The notes: generated by a model from the sequence alone, not told the origin. Counted from the stretch's first letter, positions 45,313 through 53,626 are shown. The stretch is DNA of 64,000 nucleotides from Maritalea mobilis (GCF_019800885.1 NZ_JAHVKE010000001.1:372001-436000); one strand, 5' to 3'. Numbers and translations: made by a program.

Positions 45313-45346
45313 AAAGGGCCGCTCGTTTGGGCGGCCTTTTTTCTTT
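45313..45346 (+). terminator. Terminator of the rplM-rpsI operon
   Basis: GGCCGC (45317-45322) pairs with GCGGCC (45331-45336), with AAAG and CTTT extending the stem, followed by TTTTTTCTTTT. Confidence 0.85.
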
Positions 45347-45405
45347 TGAAAAACAAACGCTTCGGGATATGCGTGAACAGCGATTACTTGAGTGTATCGG
45401 GAGGG

Positions 45406-45684
45406 CTAGCGCGCGATTGCGGTCAAGATGAAGGGCAGCGTGATCACCAAGATGAGATACGGCGGAAAAAACGCCAGGATCATCTGCCAAGTCCTTGGAT
45501 CTTCACCAGGTCTGGGTGCCCGGACGAACAGGTAAAGGCCACTGCCCAGAAAAAGCAGGCCGGGTGCGAGGAACATCACGATGTCGACCCGCGCGGCGAG
45601 GGCGGGGTCGAGCGCCGGCAACAGCAGCATCGCGCTGATCAGCCATTGCAGAAGGGCGGCACCGACGGCGATAGGGCTTTTCAT
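45406..45684 (-). CDS. Small three-helix membrane protein
   Basis: A 92-residue hydrophobic protein with helices at about 5-25, 33-53 and 68-90, linked by a short charged loop (VRAPRPGEDPRTWQ). Start ATG 45682-45684 is followed by MKSPIAVGAALL. No domain is recognised and neighbours give no hint; it is convergent with rpsI. Confidence 0.65.
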   Translation of the reverse strand: MKSPIAVGAALLQWLISAMLLLPALDPALAARVDIVMFLAPGLLFLGSGLYLFVRAPRPGEDPRTWQMILAFFPPYLILVITLPFILTAIAR

Positions 45685-46006
45685 CCCTCGTTCTGACCCT
45701 GTGCGACCCGCGCAGTCAACGGGTACGCTTGCTCATTGGGATCACAGGGAGCCGCCGGCTGCGGCGGCCCCCATGACATACCCTTTCAATCCCCGCGTGG
45801 AGGAGGCACAGGCCGTGCTGTGCGTCACCGAACGCCTGTCGTGAGCGGCCTTTTGCCCGGCAGCCGGATGCTCACTCACAGATGCGTGAGCGGGTCTTCA
45901 ACCCGGGGCACTGTTTTCCAAATCTTTCGGCGTGCGGGGCAGCAGGCCGATGTGCCATCGCTCCGCCGGTTCAACACCACCACCTCTGGACCTTGGAGAC
46001 ATGATC
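45685..46006. other. 322-nt gap without a supported gene
   Basis: The stretch holds a GC hairpin GCCGCC-GGCT-GCGGCGGC (about 45751-45769) and a weak inverted repeat GCTCAC/GTGAGC (45870-45891). A 23-codon frame at 45773-45844 has no ribosome binding site. Promoters for the divergent flanking genes should lie here but none is convincing. Confidence 0.5.
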
Positions 46007-46270
46007 ATGAAACGCATGGTTCTTTCTTCTCTGTTCATCCTTGCCGCGCCCGGCCTGGCGCTGGCTACCACGTCGGCGATGCCGGACGGCCAGCAGGGCA
46101 ACCTGGCAAAACCCGCGCAAGCCGTCGAGACCCTTCCCACGGACGCGGCCGAGGCTCTGCAAGGCAAGAAGGGCCTTTTCGACAACGCCCTGTTGACCGA
46201 CGCAGACAGCGATCTGCCGAAGCCGAACGCGTCGATGGCAAATCCGACCCGGGTCGAGACCAGCCTCTGA
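46007..46270 (+). CDS. Small secreted protein of unknown function
   Basis: An 87-residue protein with a clear signal peptide (MKRMVLSSLFILAAPGLALA, cleavage likely after ALA at 18-20). The mature 67 residues are polar and look disordered (MPDGQQGNLAKPAQAVETLP, TDADSDLPKPNASMANPTRV). ATG 46007 is chosen because TGGAG lies 8 nt ahead; ATG 46001 is too close. No family recognised. A hairpin follows and the Pot-type transporter operon begins 269 nt on. Confidence 0.6.
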   Translation: MKRMVLSSLFILAAPGLALATTSAMPDGQQGNLAKPAQAVETLPTDAAEALQGKKGLFDNALLTDADSDLPKPNASMANPTRVETSL

Positions 46271-46288
46271 TACCGCGTTGCCATGCTC

Positions 46289-46320
46289 GTGGCGCGCACC
46301 GGCCCGTCCGGGCGCGCCAC
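46289..46320. terminator. GC hairpin after the small secreted protein
   Basis: GTGGCGCG (46289-46296) pairs with CGCGCCAC (46313-46320), with an inner CCGG/CCGG pairing. There is no T tract, so it may be a weak or Rho-assisted terminator. Confidence 0.4.
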
Positions 46321-46539
46321 GGCACCCACGAAAAGCCCCCCGTCCACGACGTTGCAACCTGCCGGGGTGGAGCCCTTTTCGAGACGCTCAAAAAGTGATC
46401 CTTTCGCGCCGGTCCCTCCGAAAAACGCCGTCGAAGAAAGCCTGCACCGCAAGCTTCCTCTTGCAGCTTCGCCAGCATGTCGCCATCGTCGGGAACCGGG
46501 GATGCGAACAGGCCCCGTGCGGAAAGGGACACCCGCAAC

Positions 46540-47430
46540 ATGGGCGAGAGCCATTCGGGGCTGAGACGAGCATTGCGCAGCGAAGCGGGAAAGGGCCTGA
46601 CCATCGTCAGCCCGCCCTTGGTCTATTCCCTGCTTCTGCTGGCGGCGCCGCTGGCGACCATCGTGCTGTTGAGCTTCTGGACGCAGCAATTCCTGACCAT
46701 CGACCGCACCTTCACCTTCGCAAATTACGAAGAGGCGCTGAGCGACCCGCTATATCGAGAGCTGATGTTCCGCTCGCTGCGGATCTCGGGGATGGTGACC
46801 CTGGTCACGGTGGTGACGGCCTTTCCCATCGCCTATTTCATCAGCTTTCGCGTGGCGCCGAACCGCAAGTCGCTGTGGCTGTTCCTGATCACGATCCCGT
46901 TCTGGACCAGCTACCTGATCCGCGTCTTCCTGTGGCGGGTGATCCTGGCCTATGACGGGCCGGTAAACGGCACGCTTCTGGGCCTCGGCATCATCGACGA
47001 GCCACTTGGCTTCATCCTCTACAACGCCAATGCCGTGGTCGTGACACTGGCCCATGCCTTCGCGCCTTTCGCGATCCTGCCGATCTTCGTCAGCCTCGAA
47101 CGCATTGACCGCAGCCTGCTGGAGGCCGCGCGCGACCTTGGCGAAAGCCATGCCATGACCTTCTTCCGCGTGACCCTGCCGCTGGCCATGCCGGGGGTGC
47201 TGGCGGCCGCCCTTATCGTCTTCATCCCGACCGTGGGCGATTACGTCACCCCGCGCCTTGTCGGCGGGTCGGGCGGCACGATGATCGCCAACATGATCTA
47301 CGCGCAGATCTTCGACCTGAACAACCGGCCCATGGGCGCCACGCTGGCCGTGCTCGCCATGGGTACGGTGGCCGTCATTTCCATCGGGTTGATCCTGCTG
47401 ACTCGCCTCTGGACGGGGCCGAAACGATGA
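46540..47430 (+). CDS. Spermidine/putrescine-type ABC permease, PotB-like
   Basis: Inner-membrane permease, 296 residues, six helices. PotB-type features: LLLAAPLATIVLLSFW in helix 1, TIPFWTSYLIRVFLWRVIL, and the coupling motif EAARDLGESHAMTFFRVTLP. ATG 46540 is preferred over 46477 because GGAAAGGGA lies 10 nt ahead. It overlaps the next permease by 4 nt. No binding-protein gene is in this operon. Confidence 0.9.
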   Translation: MGESHSGLRRALRSEAGKGLTIVSPPLVYSLLLLAAPLATIVLLSFWTQQFLTIDRTFTFANYEEALSDPLYRELMFRSLRISGMVTLVTVVTAFPIAYFISFRVAPNRKSLWLFLITIPFWTSYLIRVFLWRVILAYDGPVNGTLLGLGIIDEPLGFILYNANAVVVTLAHAFAPFAILPIFVSLERIDRSLLEAARDLGESHAMTFFRVTLPLAMPGVLAAALIVFIPTVGDYVTPRLVGGSGGTMIANMIYAQIFDLNNRPMGATLAVLAMGTVAVISIGLILLTRLWTGPKR

Positions 47431-48233
47431 GGGGCGGGGGGCTCAAGGTCTACGCGATCCTGTATCTGGCGTTCCTTTATGCGCCGATCGTGCTGCTGCC
47501 GCTCTTTGCCTTCAACGACGGGACGGTCATCGCCTTTCCGCTGCAGGGCTTCACGCTGGAATGGTTCGCGGCCCTGCTGGACACGCCCGCGTTGCACGAG
47601 GCGACGCTGAACTCGCTGATCATCGCGGTCTCGGTCGCGATCCTGGCCACGTCGCTCGGGCTGTTCGCCGCCCGTGCCGCGACGCGCTACAAGTTTCCCG
47701 GCAAGCCCGGCATCCTTGGCTTCATCATGCTGCCGCTGGTCCTGCCCGAGGTGATCGTCGCCATCTCGCTTCTGGCGGTGCTGATGCAGCTTGGCCTCGA
47801 CAGCGGGCTGTGGACCATCATCCTTGGCCATTCGCTTTTGTGCATGCCGTTTTCCATCGCGATCCTGCAGGGCAGTTTTGCCAACATGGACCAGAGCCTG
47901 GAAGAGGCCGCGATCGACCTGGGCGAGACGCCGCTCTCGACCTTTCGCCTCGTGACCTTCCCGCTGGTATTGCCGGGCATCATCGCCTCGCTTCTGATCT
48001 GTTTCACCATCTCGCTGGACGAGTTCATCATCGCCTTCTTCCTGTCGGGCAACGAGCCGACGCTGCCCGTCTATCTCTGGGGGCAGTTGCGCTTCCCGGC
48101 GCGGCTGCCGGTGGTGATGGCGCTTGGCACGATCCTCGTGACGCTGTCGGTCCTGCTGCTGGTGGTGGCCGAGTTTTTCCGCCGCCGCGGCCTGAAGCGC
48201 GCGGGGCTTGAAGATACCGGAGGGTTCCTGTGA
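47427..48233 (+). CDS. Spermidine/putrescine-type ABC permease, PotC-like
   Basis: Second permease, 268 residues, six helices. PotC marks: YLAFLYAPIVLLPLFAFND at the N terminus, VLPEVIVAISLLAVL, coupling motif EEAAIDLGETPLSTFRLVTF, and CFTISLDEFIIAFFLSG, which is typical of polyamine permeases. It overlaps both neighbours by 4 nt. Confidence 0.9.
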   Translation: MRGGGLKVYAILYLAFLYAPIVLLPLFAFNDGTVIAFPLQGFTLEWFAALLDTPALHEATLNSLIIAVSVAILATSLGLFAARAATRYKFPGKPGILGFIMLPLVLPEVIVAISLLAVLMQLGLDSGLWTIILGHSLLCMPFSIAILQGSFANMDQSLEEAAIDLGETPLSTFRLVTFPLVLPGIIASLLICFTISLDEFIIAFFLSGNEPTLPVYLWGQLRFPARLPVVMALGTILVTLSVLLLVVAEFFRRRGLKRAGLEDTGGFL

Positions 48234-49336
48234 AGGACACGACACCGCCGCCTGCCATCATCACGCTGGACGATGTGCACAAGTATTACGGCGACTACCA
48301 CGCGCTGCGCGGCATCTCGGCCGAGATCCGGCAGGGCGAGTTCTTTTCGCTGCTGGGGCCGTCGGGCTGCGGCAAGACCACGCTTCTGCGCGCCATCGCG
48401 GGGTTCGAGGATATCTCCTCGGGGCATATCCAGTTGAACGGCCGCAACATGGAGGGGGTGCCGCCCAACAAGCGCCCGACCAACATGGTGTTCCAGTCCT
48501 ACGCCATCTTCCCGCATCTGAGCGTGGCCCAGAACGTGGCCTTCGGCCTGCGCCGGACATCCATGTCCGGCGACGAGAAGAAACGCGCCGTGGCCGAGGC
48601 GTTGGAGATGGTGGGGCTGAAGGATTACGGGCGGCGCGCGGCCCATGCCCTGTCCGGGGGCCAAAGGCAGCGCGTGGCGCTGGCCCGCGCCCTGATCCTG
48701 AAGCCCAAGGTGCTGCTGTTGGACGAGCCGCTGTCCGCGCTCGACAAGAAGATGCGCGAGCAGATGCAGGTGGAGCTGATCAAACTGCAGCGCGAGGTGG
48801 GCATCACCTTCATCCTGGTGACCCACGACCAGGAAGAAGCGTTGGTGATGTCGGACCGCATCGCGGTGATGTTCGAGGGCGAGATCGCGCAGCTTGATGA
48901 TCCGGAATTGCTGTACCGGCGCCCGAACTCACGCCGCGTGGCCGAGTTCATCGGGATGATGAATTTCCTGCCCGCCGATGTCATCTCTGTCTCGGATGGT
49001 AGGGCCGAGGTGGAGGTCGCGGGCCTGGGCCGGGCCGAGCTTGACGCGGCGCAATGCCCGGGCGGTGCCATCGTCGGGGCGGCCCGGATCGGTCTGCGCC
49101 CCGAAAGCCTGACCATTCTGTTCGAAGGCCAGAGCCCAGAGGGCGGGCGCAGCGCGGAAGGCGTGGTCGAAGAGGTCGTATATTACGGGGACATGACCTA
49201 TTACGACGTGCTGATCGATGGCGCGCCGAACAAGGTGTCGGTCTCGATGCGCAACATGCCGGGGCGGCGGGTTCTCGAACGGGGCGCGCCGGCGCACCTG
49301 GCCTGGGATCCCCGGGCGATGGTTCTGTTTTCCTGA
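48230..49336 (+). CDS. Spermidine/putrescine-type ABC ATPase, PotA-like
   Basis: ATPase of the same importer, 368 residues, GTG start at 48230 overlapping the permease stop. Walker A GPSGCGKTT is at residues 43-51, signature LSGGQRQR near 141, Walker B VLLLDEPLSALD. The C-terminal TOBE domain (about 280-365) is typical of regulated MalK/PotA-type subunits. Substrate is a polyamine or related amine by family; the speD-speE genes at 40.7-42.1 kb fit but do not prove it. Confidence 0.9.
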   Translation: MKDTTPPPAIITLDDVHKYYGDYHALRGISAEIRQGEFFSLLGPSGCGKTTLLRAIAGFEDISSGHIQLNGRNMEGVPPNKRPTNMVFQSYAIFPHLSVAQNVAFGLRRTSMSGDEKKRAVAEALEMVGLKDYGRRAAHALSGGQRQRVALARALILKPKVLLLDEPLSALDKKMREQMQVELIKLQREVGITFILVTHDQEEALVMSDRIAVMFEGEIAQLDDPELLYRRPNSRRVAEFIGMMNFLPADVISVSDGRAEVEVAGLGRAELDAAQCPGGAIVGAARIGLRPESLTILFEGQSPEGGRSAEGVVEEVVYYGDMTYYDVLIDGAPNKVSVSMRNMPGRRVLERGAPAHLAWDPRAMVLFS

Positions 49337-49368
49337 AGGATTGCGCCGGCGTTGCCGTCGCCCGGTGT

Positions 49369-49403
49369 CGCGGGGCAAGGGGTCTTGACCCCCTTGCCCC
49401 GCG
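49369..49403 (+). terminator. Long hairpin after the Pot-type operon
   Basis: A 14-bp stem CGCGGGGCAAGGGG / CCCCTTGCCCCGCG with loop TCTTGAC, followed by a second small hairpin (GCGCGT-TTC-ACGCGC). Together with 49424-49445 it forms copy 3 of the dispersed repeat. Confidence 0.7.
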
Positions 49404-49423
49404 TGCGCGTTTCACGCGCGTTT

Positions 49424-49445
49424 GCATATTTGCAGGATAAAGATG
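49424..49445. repeat. Dispersed intergenic repeat, copy 3
   Basis: GCATATTT-GCAGGATAAAGATG is the reverse-complement counterpart of 33810-33831, sharing GCATATTT and GGATAAAGATG. It lies between convergent genes next to GC hairpins, as do the other copies. Confidence 0.55.
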
Positions 49446-49464
49446 GGGGCGGGGATCGTGCCGG

Positions 49465-49695
49465 TCAGGCCCGCTTGCGCACGAGGTAAGCCGGGCAGGG
49501 GCCGCTTGTGTCGGAGCCGAGGAAGTCATGGCCTTCTTCGGTGCAGAAATGGGGCACGTCGATCGCGGCCATCGGATCCGTCGCGCGCAGGCAGGCCACC
49601 TGACCGGGGGAGAGGCCCCGAAGCCGCTGTTTCAGGCGCAATACCGGTAGCGGGCATTTCAACCCTTCGGCATCAATTTCGACATCCCACTCCAT
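49465..49695 (-). CDS. TusA/SirA-family sulfur carrier
   Basis: A 76-residue protein with the sulfur-accepting cysteine in EGLKCPLPVLRLKQRL (C12). TusA-like proteins pass persulfide sulfur for tRNA thiolation or other sulfur transfer. Start MEWDVEID at 49695. Unlike typical TusA it has two further cysteines in the C-terminal half (HFCTEEGHDF, GPCPAY). Divergent from ccdA, 94 nt apart. Confidence 0.9.
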   Translation of the reverse strand: MEWDVEIDAEGLKCPLPVLRLKQRLRGLSPGQVACLRATDPMAAIDVPHFCTEEGHDFLGSDTSGPCPAYLVRKRA

Positions 49696-49789
49696 GAGGG
49701 GTCGATTAGCCCCGGGCGCGACGCCCTGTCCACGCCAATGTGAGCGTTGGCGACGTGACGCCGCGCCGAATCCCGCGTATGTCAGGGCC

Positions 49790-50560
49790 ATGTTCGGGAT
49801 CGATCTGTTCGATGCGTCGCTTTTGCCGGCGATGCTGGTGGCCTTGACCGCCGGTGTGCTGAGTTTCCTCAGCCCCTGTGTCCTGCCGATCGTACCGCCC
49901 TACCTCGCCTATATGAGCGGGATCACCATGGCCGACATGGCCGAGGATGCCGCCGAGGACGCGCGCCGCGCGGCCCGGAAAAAGGCGCTTCTGGCTGCGC
50001 TGTTCTTCGTGCTGGGCCTGTCGACCGTGTTCATCTTCCTTGGTTTCACCGCGTCCATCTTCGGGCAGTTTTTCTTGCAGAACCAGATCCTGCTGGCGCG
50101 GATCGCGGGGGCGGTGATCATCGTTTTCGGGCTGCATTTCCTCGGCGTGATCAACATCCCTCTTCTCAACCGGGAGGCGCGGTTGGATGCGGGTGACCAG
50201 GGGGGCACGGCCTTTGGCGCCTATGTGCTGGGCCTTGCCTTCGCTTTTGGCTGGACGCCCTGCATCGGCCCGCAACTGGGCGCGATCCTGTCCATCGCGG
50301 CGACGGAGGCCAGCGTGACCCGTGGGACGGTCCTGTTGGCGGTCTATGCCGTGGGCCTTGGCATTCCCTTCCTCCTGGCGGCCGGGTTCATCGACAAGGC
50401 CATGGGGGTGATGGCCCGGTTGAAGCGGCATATGCGGATGATCGAACGCGCCATGGGCCTGCTTCTGGTCGCTGTCGGGCTTGCCCTGATGACCGGGGCG
50501 TTCTCGGCCATGTCGTTTTGGCTGCTCGAAACATTCCCCTCGCTTGGCAACCTGGGCTGA
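49790..50560 (+). CDS. ccdA: Thiol-disulfide membrane transporter CcdA
   Basis: Moves reducing equivalents across the inner membrane to keep apocytochrome c thiols reduced. The 256-residue protein has six helices with the two redox cysteines in helix 1 (LSPCVLPIVPPYLAYMSG) and helix 4 (GWTPCIGPQLGAIL). ATG 49790 gives the family N terminus. Monocistronic-looking; the next gene starts 43 nt later. Confidence 0.94.
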   Translation: MFGIDLFDASLLPAMLVALTAGVLSFLSPCVLPIVPPYLAYMSGITMADMAEDAAEDARRAARKKALLAALFFVLGLSTVFIFLGFTASIFGQFFLQNQILLARIAGAVIIVFGLHFLGVINIPLLNREARLDAGDQGGTAFGAYVLGLAFAFGWTPCIGPQLGAILSIAATEASVTRGTVLLAVYAVGLGIPFLLAAGFIDKAMGVMARLKRHMRMIERAMGLLLVAVGLALMTGAFSAMSFWLLETFPSLGNLG

Positions 50561-50603
50561 TTTGCGCCCTAGGCTTGCCGGATTTCGCGGCTAACCTGCG
50601 CCC

Positions 50604-51902
50604 ATGAGCAGGGTTGAGGCAGACCAGCCGCGCCGCCGCGTGGCCCGCCGCCGGGTGATCTACATCCCCGGATATGACCCCGTGCCGCCCCGCAAGTACC
50701 GCGAACGCTACCGCCGCGAGGCCGCGAAACAGGCTGCTTTGTCGGGCTACCGGATCGAGATGGGCAAGGCGCGGGGCGATGCGCGCTTTGGCTGGCATGT
50801 CAGCGCCCGGATCGAGGGGGCGGCGGTCGAGACCCAGGTTGAGGTGGCCTACTGGGCCGATATCGTGCGCGACTCGATGGACCAGGGTGTGTTGGCAACC
50901 TATGGCCAACTGGCGCGGACGGCCTGGGCCTATATTGGATCGGGGGCCCTGTTCCGGCTGATGCGGCTGCGCAAGGGGCCGGTGATCGCGGCGCTCTACC
51001 CGGTTGTTCTGTTGCTCTTGGAACTGCTTTTGGCCCTTGGACTGGGCTATGCGGCCGCCTGGGGGTTCATGGTGGCCACGGACTGGGCGCTGACGCAGGT
51101 TGAAGGGGCGCAGGGCGGCTCCATCGTCCGGGCGGCGTTCGCCGTGCTGGTCCTTCTGCCCGCGGTGGCGTGGCTGGTGTTGCGCGGGTTCAAGCGCCGA
51201 GACGCCTTTTACGAATGGTATCTCATGCATGATTACGCCTTTTCCGCGCGATACGGCGGGGCGTTTCCGGCCGAGCAGGAGGTGCGGATGGCCGAGGTCG
51301 GTGACCGGATCGCCGGGGCGCTGCAGGGCGGGGCTGACGAGGTGCTGGTCGTCGGCCATTCCTCGGGCGCCTATATCGCGGTGTCGATCCTGGCCGACCT
51401 GATCCGGGCGGGGCGCGTGCCGGCGGACGGCCCGTGCCTGTCGCTGCTGACACTCGGGCATGTCGTGCCGATGGTCTCGTTCCTGCCGCAGGCTGGTCGG
51501 TTGCGCGCTGACCTCGCCTATCTTGCCGTGCGGGAGGAGCTGTCCTGGGTGGATGTCAGCGCACCGGGCGACGGGTGCGCCTTTGCGCTGTGCGACCCGG
51601 TGGCGGTCAGCGGGATGGCGGCCGAGGGCAAACGCTGGCCGCTGGTGATTTCGGCGGCCTATACGCAGACCCTCCGCCCCGAGACATGGGCGGCCCTGCG
51701 CTGGCGCCTGTTCGAGCTGCATTTCCAGTATCTGAATGCCTTCGACAACCTGTCGGGGCGTGAGGACGAGTATGACTACTTCCGCGTGACGGCGGGGCCG
51801 CTGACCCTGTGGGACCGGTTCGGGGCGCGCGCGCCCTCGGCCAGCCGGATCGAACGACCGGTGAACCGTCATACGGACCAGGTGGTGAGGGCCAAGGCAT
51901 GA
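50604..51902 (+). CDS. Membrane-anchored alpha/beta hydrolase-like protein
   Basis: A 432-residue protein of unknown substrate. It begins with a basic stretch and VIYIPGYDPVPPRKY, has two strong membrane helices at about 130-160 and 172-192, and then a lipase-type nucleophile elbow GHSSG with S253 (VLVVGHSSGAYIAVSIL). An aspartate or histidine to complete the triad cannot be assigned. It overlaps the P450 gene by 4 nt (ATGA), so the two are translationally coupled and probably act on the same lipophilic compound. Conserved-hypothetical in character. Confidence 0.8.
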   Translation: MSRVEADQPRRRVARRRVIYIPGYDPVPPRKYRERYRREAAKQAALSGYRIEMGKARGDARFGWHVSARIEGAAVETQVEVAYWADIVRDSMDQGVLATYGQLARTAWAYIGSGALFRLMRLRKGPVIAALYPVVLLLLELLLALGLGYAAAWGFMVATDWALTQVEGAQGGSIVRAAFAVLVLLPAVAWLVLRGFKRRDAFYEWYLMHDYAFSARYGGAFPAEQEVRMAEVGDRIAGALQGGADEVLVVGHSSGAYIAVSILADLIRAGRVPADGPCLSLLTLGHVVPMVSFLPQAGRLRADLAYLAVREELSWVDVSAPGDGCAFALCDPVAVSGMAAEGKRWPLVISAAYTQTLRPETWAALRWRLFELHFQYLNAFDNLSGREDEYDYFRVTAGPLTLWDRFGARAPSASRIERPVNRHTDQVVRAKA

Positions 51903-53251
51903 CCATGATGCCGCCGAAACCCAAGGCAAGGCCCGAGCGCGTCTCGCTTTGGCGCTACATGAAGCTGTTTCGGCAGGATATCCTGTCTGCGCAGCCCGCG
52001 CGGCTCTATCGCGCGTGGATGGCGGAGTTCCGGACGCCGTTTTTCCGCAGTTTCATGGTGAACCAGCCAAGCCTCGTGGACGAGGTCCTGCGCGCCCGCC
52101 CGCTCGATTTCCCGAAATCGGATCGCGTGGGCGAGGGACTGCGCCCGTTGCTTGGCAACTCGGTCTTCCTGACCAATGGCGAGGCATGGCTGCGGCAGCG
52201 CCGGATCATCGACCCGGCCTTCGAGGGCGGGCGGCTGCGCGACACGTTTCCCGCCATTTGGGCGGCGGGGGAGGCCGCCGTGGCCCGCATGGAGACCGGA
52301 GAGGTCGAGATCGAGGCGGAGATGAGCCACGCGGCCGCTGACGTCATCTTCCGTACGCTCTTTTCCATCCCGATCGAGAACGAGGTCGCCGCCGAGACCT
52401 TTCACCAGTTTCGCGCCTACCAGCGCACGCAGCCGATCCTGAATGCCGCGGCCTTCGTGCCCTTGCCGCGCTGGATGCCGCGCGGGTTTTCGGCCGAGAC
52501 CAAGCGCACCGCGCGCGCGATCCGAGGGCTGATCGCGCAGTTGACGGTCGAGCGGATGGCGTTGATCGAGGCCGGTGACGCGCCGGACGACCTGGCGACG
52601 AAGATCATGACGACGACCGATCCCGAAACGGGCGAGAAATTCTCGACCGAAGAGATGGTGGACCAGGTCGCGATCTTTTTCCTGGCCGGGCACGAGACCA
52701 GTGCCAGCGCGCTTGGCTGGGCGCTGTACCTTCTGGCGCTGCATCCCGACTGGCAAGACAAGCTCTCGGCGGAGGCAGAGGCCGCGCTGGCGGGCGGGAT
52801 GGAGTTCGGCGTCATGTCGAAGCTGAAACTGGCCCGCGACGTGTTCCGCGAGGCCCTGCGGCTTTATCCGCCGGTCCCGATGATGGTGCGCGAGACGGTC
52901 AAGCCGGAATGCTTCCGCGACCGCGATCTGCCGGTGGGAAGCCAGGTGGTGCTGTCGCCCTGGCACCTGCATCGCCATGAACGCTTGTGGGAGAACCCCG
53001 ACGGGTTCGATCCCGACCGGTGGGCGACGGAGAACGGCAAACAATGCCTGCGCGAGGCGTGGATCCCGTTCTCGGTTGGGGCGCGGGTCTGCACCGGGGC
53101 GGGCTTTGCGATGGTCGAGGGGCCGTTGTTGCTGGCGATGCTGTTGCGCGCGTTTCGGTTCGAGCGGGTCGAGGGCAAGGACCCGGTGCCGGTGGCCTAC
53201 CTGACGGTGCGCGCGAAGGACGGGATCTGGTTGAAACTGACTCGACGGTAG
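51899..53251 (+). CDS. Cytochrome P450
   Basis: Heme monooxygenase, 450 residues. It has the I-helix FFLAGHETSASALGW, the K-helix EALRLYPP (E-x-x-R) and the heme loop FSVGARVCTGAG with ligand C398. The sequence resembles the CYP4/CYP102-like fatty-acid-type group rather than CYP51 or camphor-type enzymes. No ferredoxin or reductase gene is beside it. Start ATG 51899 overlaps the hydrolase stop. Substrate unknown. Confidence 0.93.
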   Translation: MTMMPPKPKARPERVSLWRYMKLFRQDILSAQPARLYRAWMAEFRTPFFRSFMVNQPSLVDEVLRARPLDFPKSDRVGEGLRPLLGNSVFLTNGEAWLRQRRIIDPAFEGGRLRDTFPAIWAAGEAAVARMETGEVEIEAEMSHAAADVIFRTLFSIPIENEVAAETFHQFRAYQRTQPILNAAAFVPLPRWMPRGFSAETKRTARAIRGLIAQLTVERMALIEAGDAPDDLATKIMTTTDPETGEKFSTEEMVDQVAIFFLAGHETSASALGWALYLLALHPDWQDKLSAEAEAALAGGMEFGVMSKLKLARDVFREALRLYPPVPMMVRETVKPECFRDRDLPVGSQVVLSPWHLHRHERLWENPDGFDPDRWATENGKQCLREAWIPFSVGARVCTGAGFAMVEGPLLLAMLLRAFRFERVEGKDPVPVAYLTVRAKDGIWLKLTRR

Positions 53252-53254
53252 GGA

Positions 53255-53322
53255 ACGGAAATCTCGAGATTTCCGTGCGGAAAACTGCAGTTTTCCGGGC
53301 AGAAAAACTCGAGTTTTTCTGC
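53255..53322. repeat. Array of three perfect palindromes (22, 20 and 24 bp)
   Basis: 53255-53276 (half ACGGAAATCTC), 53278-53297 (half CGGAAAACTG) and 53299-53322 (half GCAGAAAAACTC) are each perfect, loopless palindromes, 1 nt apart. They exactly fill the space between the convergent P450 gene and the 87-residue protein gene. The design matches 40616-40657. Probably a bidirectional terminator or a protein-binding array. Confidence 0.88.
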
Positions 53323-53324
53323 AC

Positions 53325-53588
53325 CTAAGCTTCATGTCGGGTTTTCGATGCTTCCTTCGGGCGCAGGATGCGCACCGGTTCGCGGTTGCAGAAGATGATG
53401 ATCTGACCGGCATTCTCGATGGCGCGAAAGCCACGGCGATACACCTCTTCGACGAAGGCCTCCTTGCCGAAATAGCGCTCGATATCCCGCGCGCTGCGCC
53501 GCAGGACCTTGCCGTCGCGGACAAGGCGCGTGCCGAAAACGTCGGCAAGAAAGGCCTCGGGCGAATGGTTCGGTGGCAGCTTTTCCAT
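53325..53588 (-). CDS. 87-residue protein of unknown function
   Basis: A soluble basic/acidic mixed protein (MEKLPPNHSPEAFLADVFGT, RRSARDIERYFGKEAFVEEV, IIIFCNREPVRIL). Its size and style are those of a small conserved Rhodobacteraceae protein, but no domain is recognised. A CtrA-like box lies 24-38 nt ahead of the start. It is convergent with the P450 gene. Confidence 0.7.
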   Translation of the reverse strand: MEKLPPNHSPEAFLADVFGTRLVRDGKVLRRSARDIERYFGKEAFVEEVYRRGFRAIENAGQIIIFCNREPVRILRPKEASKTRHEA

Positions 53589-53611
53589 GCCGTCACCCTG
53601 CCAGAGAAAGG

Positions 53612-53626
53612 TTAAGGTCCGGTTAG
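53612..53626. promoter_or_regulatory. CtrA-like box ahead of the 87-residue protein gene
   Basis: TTAA-GGTCCGG-TTAG matches TTAA-N7-TTAA with one mismatch, in the 34-nt gap before ATG 53588 and overlapping the stop of the upstream gene. One of three such boxes in the window. Confidence 0.3.

Noticed and set aside
45773-45844. 23-codon frame starting MTYPFNPRVEE
   Set aside because: No ribosome binding site, follows a GC hairpin, and shows no signal or helix; not enough to call a gene.
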